Shown here: piece after piece, positions 60,776 through 64,000 of the stretch
How positions within the stretch are numbered: position 1 is the stretch's first letter
How the letters are laid out: every line of letters begins with the position of its first letter
Source: DSWT01 sp035373625
Lineage (GTDB): Bacteria; Chloroflexota; Anaerolineae; B4-G1; SLSP01
Assembly (NCBI GenBank): GCA_035373625.1
Contig: DAOSNS010000007.1
Location: 1 to 64,000 of the forward strand
Reading direction: 5' to 3'
Length of the DNA stretch: 64,000 nt
The notes under the pieces: generated by a model
The model's database searches: none
What the model saw: only the letters and a program-made list of their open reading frames with translations
What the model was told of the DNA's origin: nothing
Position numbers and translations under genes: made by a program

Positions 60776-61836
60776 CCATGGATGAGGATGCTTTTTTCTC
60801 CGCCAAAGAAACAGTTCAACCGGACCCCGATAGTGGGAAGAAGCAGCGAAAATTCGATGACCCCGACTGTGTGTGGCGTTACCATGGCTACAGACTCGAC
60901 AAGGGCAACTTTACCACGGCCATGGTGCACCTTTACCGGGCCGAGATTACCCGCGTCAACCTGTGGCGCAACCGCCTGGATACGACGACGAACTGGTCGG
61001 TGGTAACGACGGCCGGCGCGCTGACTTTTGGCTTTAGCTCGACACAAAACCCGCATTTTGTGATTTTGCTGGTCTTGCTGCTGGTGTTGATTTTCCTCAA
61101 CATCGAGGCGCGGCGCTATGCCTATTACTCGTTGTGGTATCATCGTGCGCGGTTGATGGAGACGGAGTTTTTCGCCGCCATGCTTGCGCCTCCGTATGAA
61201 CCGGCGCCGGATTGGGGAGATGCGCTTGCCGATGTGTTGCGTCATCCGGTGTTCCCCATCTCCCACTGGGAAGCGATGGGCAACCGTTTCCGCCGTAACT
61301 ACGCGGCGATTGTCACCATCCTGATTGCCAGTTGGATTCTCAAGCTGGCTGTTCATCCTGCACCGGCGAGCGGCGTGTGGGAGCTGATCAATCGGGCTAC
61401 CATTGGACAGATCATCCCCGGCCCGGTGGTGATTACGCTGGTTTTCTCGGTCTACTTTATGTTGTTCGTGATGACGCTCGAAGGCTACCGGCGTTATCGG
61501 AAACGCGGCGCACCGCGTCGTGACGAGTGGCAACACCGTGGGCCGAGTTGGTTCAAAACGGGCGTTACACCAAACCTGGCGGTCATCGTCACCAAGCAAA
61601 GGGAGCAGATGGCGGCGCGTTTGATGACAGAACTGGGACGCGGCGTCACAGCGATGGAGGGCACGGGAATGTATACAGGAGAAGAGCGGAGCGTGTTGCT
61701 CTGCGCCATCACCGATGTACAGATTCCGCATCTCAAAACGATTGTCCGCGAGGTAGACAAAGACGGATTTGTGGTGGTGACGCAGGCCCGCGAGGTGCGC
61801 GGTGGGCATTTCAAGACTCAGGAACCGCCGAGTTAG
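60772..61836 (+). CDS. DUF2270 membrane protein with a C-terminal DUF2179-like domain
   Basis: A 354-residue protein. A DUF2270-like core with about four transmembrane segments (FVILLVLLLVLIFLNIEAR; YAAIVTILIASWILKLAV; VVITLVFSVYFMLFVMTLEG) is followed by a cytoplasmic C-terminal domain GMYTGEERSVLLCAI and IPHLKTIVREVDKDGFVVV, as in DUF2179 tails of YitT-type proteins. Function unknown. GTG at 60772 overlaps the AOR stop codon; the ATG at 60778 is an alternative. Coupling to AOR hints at a role beside it. Confidence 0.78.
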   Translation: MTMDEDAFFSAKETVQPDPDSGKKQRKFDDPDCVWRYHGYRLDKGNFTTAMVHLYRAEITRVNLWRNRLDTTTNWSVVTTAGALTFGFSSTQNPHFVILLVLLLVLIFLNIEARRYAYYSLWYHRARLMETEFFAAMLAPPYEPAPDWGDALADVLRHPVFPISHWEAMGNRFRRNYAAIVTILIASWILKLAVHPAPASGVWELINRATIGQIIPGPVVITLVFSVYFMLFVMTLEGYRRYRKRGAPRRDEWQHRGPSWFKTGVTPNLAVIVTKQREQMAARLMTELGRGVTAMEGTGMYTGEERSVLLCAITDVQIPHLKTIVREVDKDGFVVVTQAREVRGGHFKTQEPPS

Positions 61837-61895
61837 CGCGAAAACGGGAACTTTTTTCCGGGTCGGCGCGTCTTACTCCTGATGACGATCAAACG

Positions 61896-61987
61896 AACGA
61901 CTACCCGACTAACGACTAACGACTAACGACTACCCGACTAACGACTATTCGACTAACGACTACCCGACTAACGACTATTAGACTATT
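61896..61987. repeat. One-sided CTACCCGA/CTAACGA array
   Basis: About ten units of GACTACCC and GACTAACG, right-arm type of the TAGTCGG family, in the space before the Yip1-like gene. No complementary arm. Confidence 0.9.
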
Positions 61988-62001
61988 CTCACGAGGCTAC
62001 G

Positions 62002-62805
62002 ATGTCTATCGAAAATACAGCGAAACCGACAAAGAAAAACATTATCGCCCTCCTTGTGGGCGTGCTTATTCGTCCCAGAGCGACATTCGGTTATCTCAAA
62101 GACAATTACAAGCGCGGATGGTGGTTGCCGGCCATCCTTATCGTGCTGCTGACCGTCGCGCCACTTTTTGCTGCGGCGCGACAAGTGCCGGCCGAAACGG
62201 CGCCGGTGGTGAAAGAAATGGAAATGCCCGCTGTGAAAGGGGTCATCGTCGAGTCGGGCGGTATGCCGGTAGAACCGCCGCCGGCAGCACCTTCGTCCGG
62301 CGCACCCGGTATCCTGGCATTGGGCGGCGCGATTCTCCGCACACCGCTGGCGTGGCTCTTGTGGGGTGGGGCGTTGTACCTGGCAAGTGTCTTCCTGGGC
62401 CGCAGCAGTAATTTTGGCCAGATGTTCCGCCTGGCCGTGTGGACGTGGCTGCCGTATGGGATTCGTGGCCTCGTGCAGACGGTTTACATTCTGATGACGG
62501 GCAACGCGATTGTGAATAGCGGCCTTTCCGGTTTCGTCATAGACAAAAAGGCCGAGTCGCTCATTCCGCCCGGCCCGGGTCAACTGGCACTGGCGAGTAT
62601 CCTGGGGCGCGTGGACATTTATGCCCTCTGGCACTTGTTGCTGGTGAGTGTAGGGTTGATGGCTTTCACAAATTTGACGCGCAAGAAAGCCTGGACTGCC
62701 GCGCTGGTCATCTGGTTGGTGCTGGCCTTGCTCGGCATTGTCCCGGCGATTTTCGGCGGGATGTTCAGCAACGTTCTGGGTAACCTCATGGGGCCCAGAA
62801 TGTGA
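62002..62805 (+). CDS. Yip1-family-like integral membrane protein
   Basis: A 267-residue protein with about five transmembrane segments. RPRATFGYLKDNYKRGWWLPA at the N-terminus is the RPR..F..L signature seen before the first helix in Yip1-like proteins. A Pro-rich extracytoplasmic loop (EPPPAAPSSGAPG) separates the first helix from the rest (LAWLLWGGALYLASVFLG, LLLVSVGLMAFTNL, ALVIWLVLALLGIVPAIF). Function is unknown; it precedes the ABC ATPase by about 35 bases and may be part of the same system. Confidence 0.75.
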   Translation: MSIENTAKPTKKNIIALLVGVLIRPRATFGYLKDNYKRGWWLPAILIVLLTVAPLFAAARQVPAETAPVVKEMEMPAVKGVIVESGGMPVEPPPAAPSSGAPGILALGGAILRTPLAWLLWGGALYLASVFLGRSSNFGQMFRLAVWTWLPYGIRGLVQTVYILMTGNAIVNSGLSGFVIDKKAESLIPPGPGQLALASILGRVDIYALWHLLLVSVGLMAFTNLTRKKAWTAALVIWLVLALLGIVPAIFGGMFSNVLGNLMGPRM

Positions 62806-62839
62806 GGCTAAGTGCTTCCTGTCGGTAGACTGATTGCGC

Positions 62840-63526
62840 ATGACCATGCCGATTATCCAGACCCACAACCTGCGTCGTGATTTCACAATGGGCGAACAAA
62901 TCGTCCATGCCCTGGACGGCGTTGACCTGGAAGTCAATGAGGGGGACTTCCTGGCGGTGATGGGGCCGTCGGGATCGGGGAAATCCACACTGCTCTATTT
63001 GCTCGGCGGATTGGATCGGCCTACCGAAGGTGAAATCTGGGTTGGCGGGCGCGACATCGCACTGCTGGATGAGAACGATCTGGCGGTTTATCGTGGGCAG
63101 GAAGTCGGCTTTGTCTTTCAGGCCTTTCATCTTATTCCGACGATGACCGCGTTGCAGAATGTGGAGTTCCCCATGATCTTCAATCGCATCCCCCCCGCGG
63201 AGCGCCGTAAACGTGCTGAGGTGCTGCTTGAACGGGTGGGGTTGAGTGAGCGCATGGGACACAAACCTACCGAACTTTCGGGCGGACAGCAACAGCGCGT
63301 TGCCATCGCCCGTGCCCTGGCGAACGATCCTCGCATCATCCTTGCCGATGAGCCGACCGGCAACCTGGACACGCGCACCGGGCAGGAAGTGCTCGATTTG
63401 CTCACCCACCTCAACCGTGAGGAAGGCCGCACCATCGTCATCGTCTCGCACGATCCGTCGGTGACGCGCTTTGTCACGCGAGACATTCATTTGCTGGATG
63501 GACGAATTGTAGAACGTAATTTGTGA
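62840..63526 (+). CDS. ABC transporter ATP-binding protein (LolD/MacB type)
   Basis: About 228 residues with Walker A GPSGSGKST, Q-loop FVFQAFHLIP, signature LSGGQQQRVAIARALA, Walker B IILADEPTG, D-loop GNLDT and switch VSHD. It is closest to LolD/MacB ATPases, which drive lipoprotein release or peptide and drug export. A permease is expected downstream of the window or as the Yip1-like gene. ATG at 62840 is used; 62846 is equally possible, and no clear ribosome site exists for either. The relic at 56510-56713 is a paralogue. Confidence 0.9.
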   Translation: MTMPIIQTHNLRRDFTMGEQIVHALDGVDLEVNEGDFLAVMGPSGSGKSTLLYLLGGLDRPTEGEIWVGGRDIALLDENDLAVYRGQEVGFVFQAFHLIPTMTALQNVEFPMIFNRIPPAERRKRAEVLLERVGLSERMGHKPTELSGGQQQRVAIARALANDPRIILADEPTGNLDTRTGQEVLDLLTHLNREEGRTIVIVSHDPSVTRFVTRDIHLLDGRIVERNL

Positions 63527-63586
63527 TTAGTGGGAGGGGATTGGTATCTGCTTATGCTGTTTGTCAATACTTCTCAAGAGGTTTCT

Positions 63587-64000
63587 ATGCAAAAAAACAT
63601 CAAATGGATTTTTGTCGCAGGATTGACGTTATTGTTATCACTGGGCATTGTGGCCTGGGTGACGGCACAGACGCCCATCACCGTAGAACCGACTACCCTG
63701 CGCACCGACCTGGGTGGCTCGATCAGCATCTACGCGACCGGTACGTTGACCTTTACTGAAGGCTACACCGTGCGTCTGGTCAATTATGGCGTTCTGGCGA
63801 CCAATTATATCAACCCGACGGTGTTGCAGGCCGTCGTGCCGGCGGGATTGGATGCCGGTGATTATACCCTGTGGGTTTTGGACACCACCGGTATCACCGT
63901 TGGGGCCGGCTCGCTGCGGCTGGTGAATCCTCCTGCTCCGACTGCGACACCGAAACCTTCATCACCGCCGCCACCCGGCCGACCGATTCTCACCATCCGC
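63587..64000 (+). CDS. Secreted protein with IPT/TIG-like domain, 3' partial
   Basis: Open from ATG 63587 to the end of the window (138 codons). A signal peptide (WIFVAGLTLLLSLGIVAWVTA) is followed by a beta-rich domain (SIYATGTLTFTEGYTVRLVN; GLDAGDYTLWVLDT) of IPT/TIG type, ending in a Pro/Thr/Ser-rich stretch that usually links domains in surface proteins. It follows the ABC ATPase by about 60 bases and could be the export component's partner. The rest lies outside the window. Confidence 0.72.
   Translation, partial: MQKNIKWIFVAGLTLLLSLGIVAWVTAQTPITVEPTTLRTDLGGSISIYATGTLTFTEGYTVRLVNYGVLATNYINPTVLQAVVPAGLDAGDYTLWVLDTTGITVGAGSLRLVNPPAPTATPKPSSPPPPGRPILTIR

Overview
The window looks like a scaffold from an uncultured Chloroflexota (Anaerolineae-like) bacterium, probably a metagenome assembly. 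The pointers are high GC, a secreted protein ending in a Pro-Leu-Val-Met tail typical of Chloroflexota exoproteins, large CHAT/STAND ATPases, a tungsten aldehyde oxidoreductase and a glycyl radical enzyme (anaerobic capacity), and short-period tandem repeats in most intergenic spaces. Two 100-N gaps (6300-6399 and 10481-10580) are each flanked by identical 55-base copies, so they are scaffolding artefacts with no missing sequence.

Layout. 1-10.7 kb: a histidine operon on the plus strand, hisG (5' cut), D, C, B, H, A, F, I, E and a HAD phosphatase overlapping hisE, interrupted by three non-his cassettes (GxxExxY protein, C_GCAxxG_C_C protein, reverse-strand Phd/YefM antitoxin). 10.8-22.1 kb, minus strand: a beta-1,3-glucan locus, with a LacI-type regulator and its operator, a giant secreted GH16 laminarinase, and two phosphorylases of the GH94/GH149/GH161 clan. 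22.1-23.1 kb: a PflX-like radical SAM protein. 23.6-29.2 kb, plus strand: a candidate conflict/defence island (EAD-like/CHAT/STAND protein, a coupled toxin-antitoxin-like pair with a DUF6516/TumE-like member, a frameshifted membrane STAND ATPase). 29.3-39.8 kb, minus strand: FMN split-barrel protein, phytoene-desaturase-like oxidoreductase, a 51-residue membrane protein, single-Cys glycyl radical enzyme, ornithine aminotransferase, lipoprotein M28 peptidase/glutaminyl cyclase, GT2, polyprenyl synthase, TatD. 40-53.8 kb, plus strand: Lon, EgtD-like methyltransferase, GH4 alpha-galactosidase, an 1150-residue multi-cofactor oxidoreductase, small membrane proteins, LysM/M23 peptidase, adenine methylase with an apparently truncated endonuclease, SRAP protein. 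53.8-58 kb, minus strand: degenerate GH35-like protein, rearranged ABC ATPase relic, HlyD/MacA-like lipoprotein. 58.5-64 kb, plus strand: ferredoxin plus AOR plus DUF2270/DUF2179 protein, then Yip1-like protein, ABC ATPase and the start of a secreted protein.

The most unusual feature is genome-wide in style: at least eight sequence families of 7-10-base-period repeats (for example GCAGATTWA, TAGTCGGN, GCAAATG, CGAATTA, CCCAATC, CTCCATA), often in inverted pairs that would fold into long hairpins. They lie at most gene junctions, supply the last codons of at least eight genes, and sit in frame inside at least three proteins (HisH, the membrane STAND ATPase, the 1150-residue oxidoreductase). 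The largest, between hisH and hisA, is about 585 bases and would form one continuous RNA hairpin using G-U wobble pairs.

Functionally, the histidine genes cover every step if the HAD protein is the histidinol-phosphate phosphatase. The glucan locus gives extracellular laminarin cleavage followed by cytoplasmic phosphorolysis, although no transporter lies in the window. The CHAT/STAND island is the best candidate for an undescribed immune-type system.
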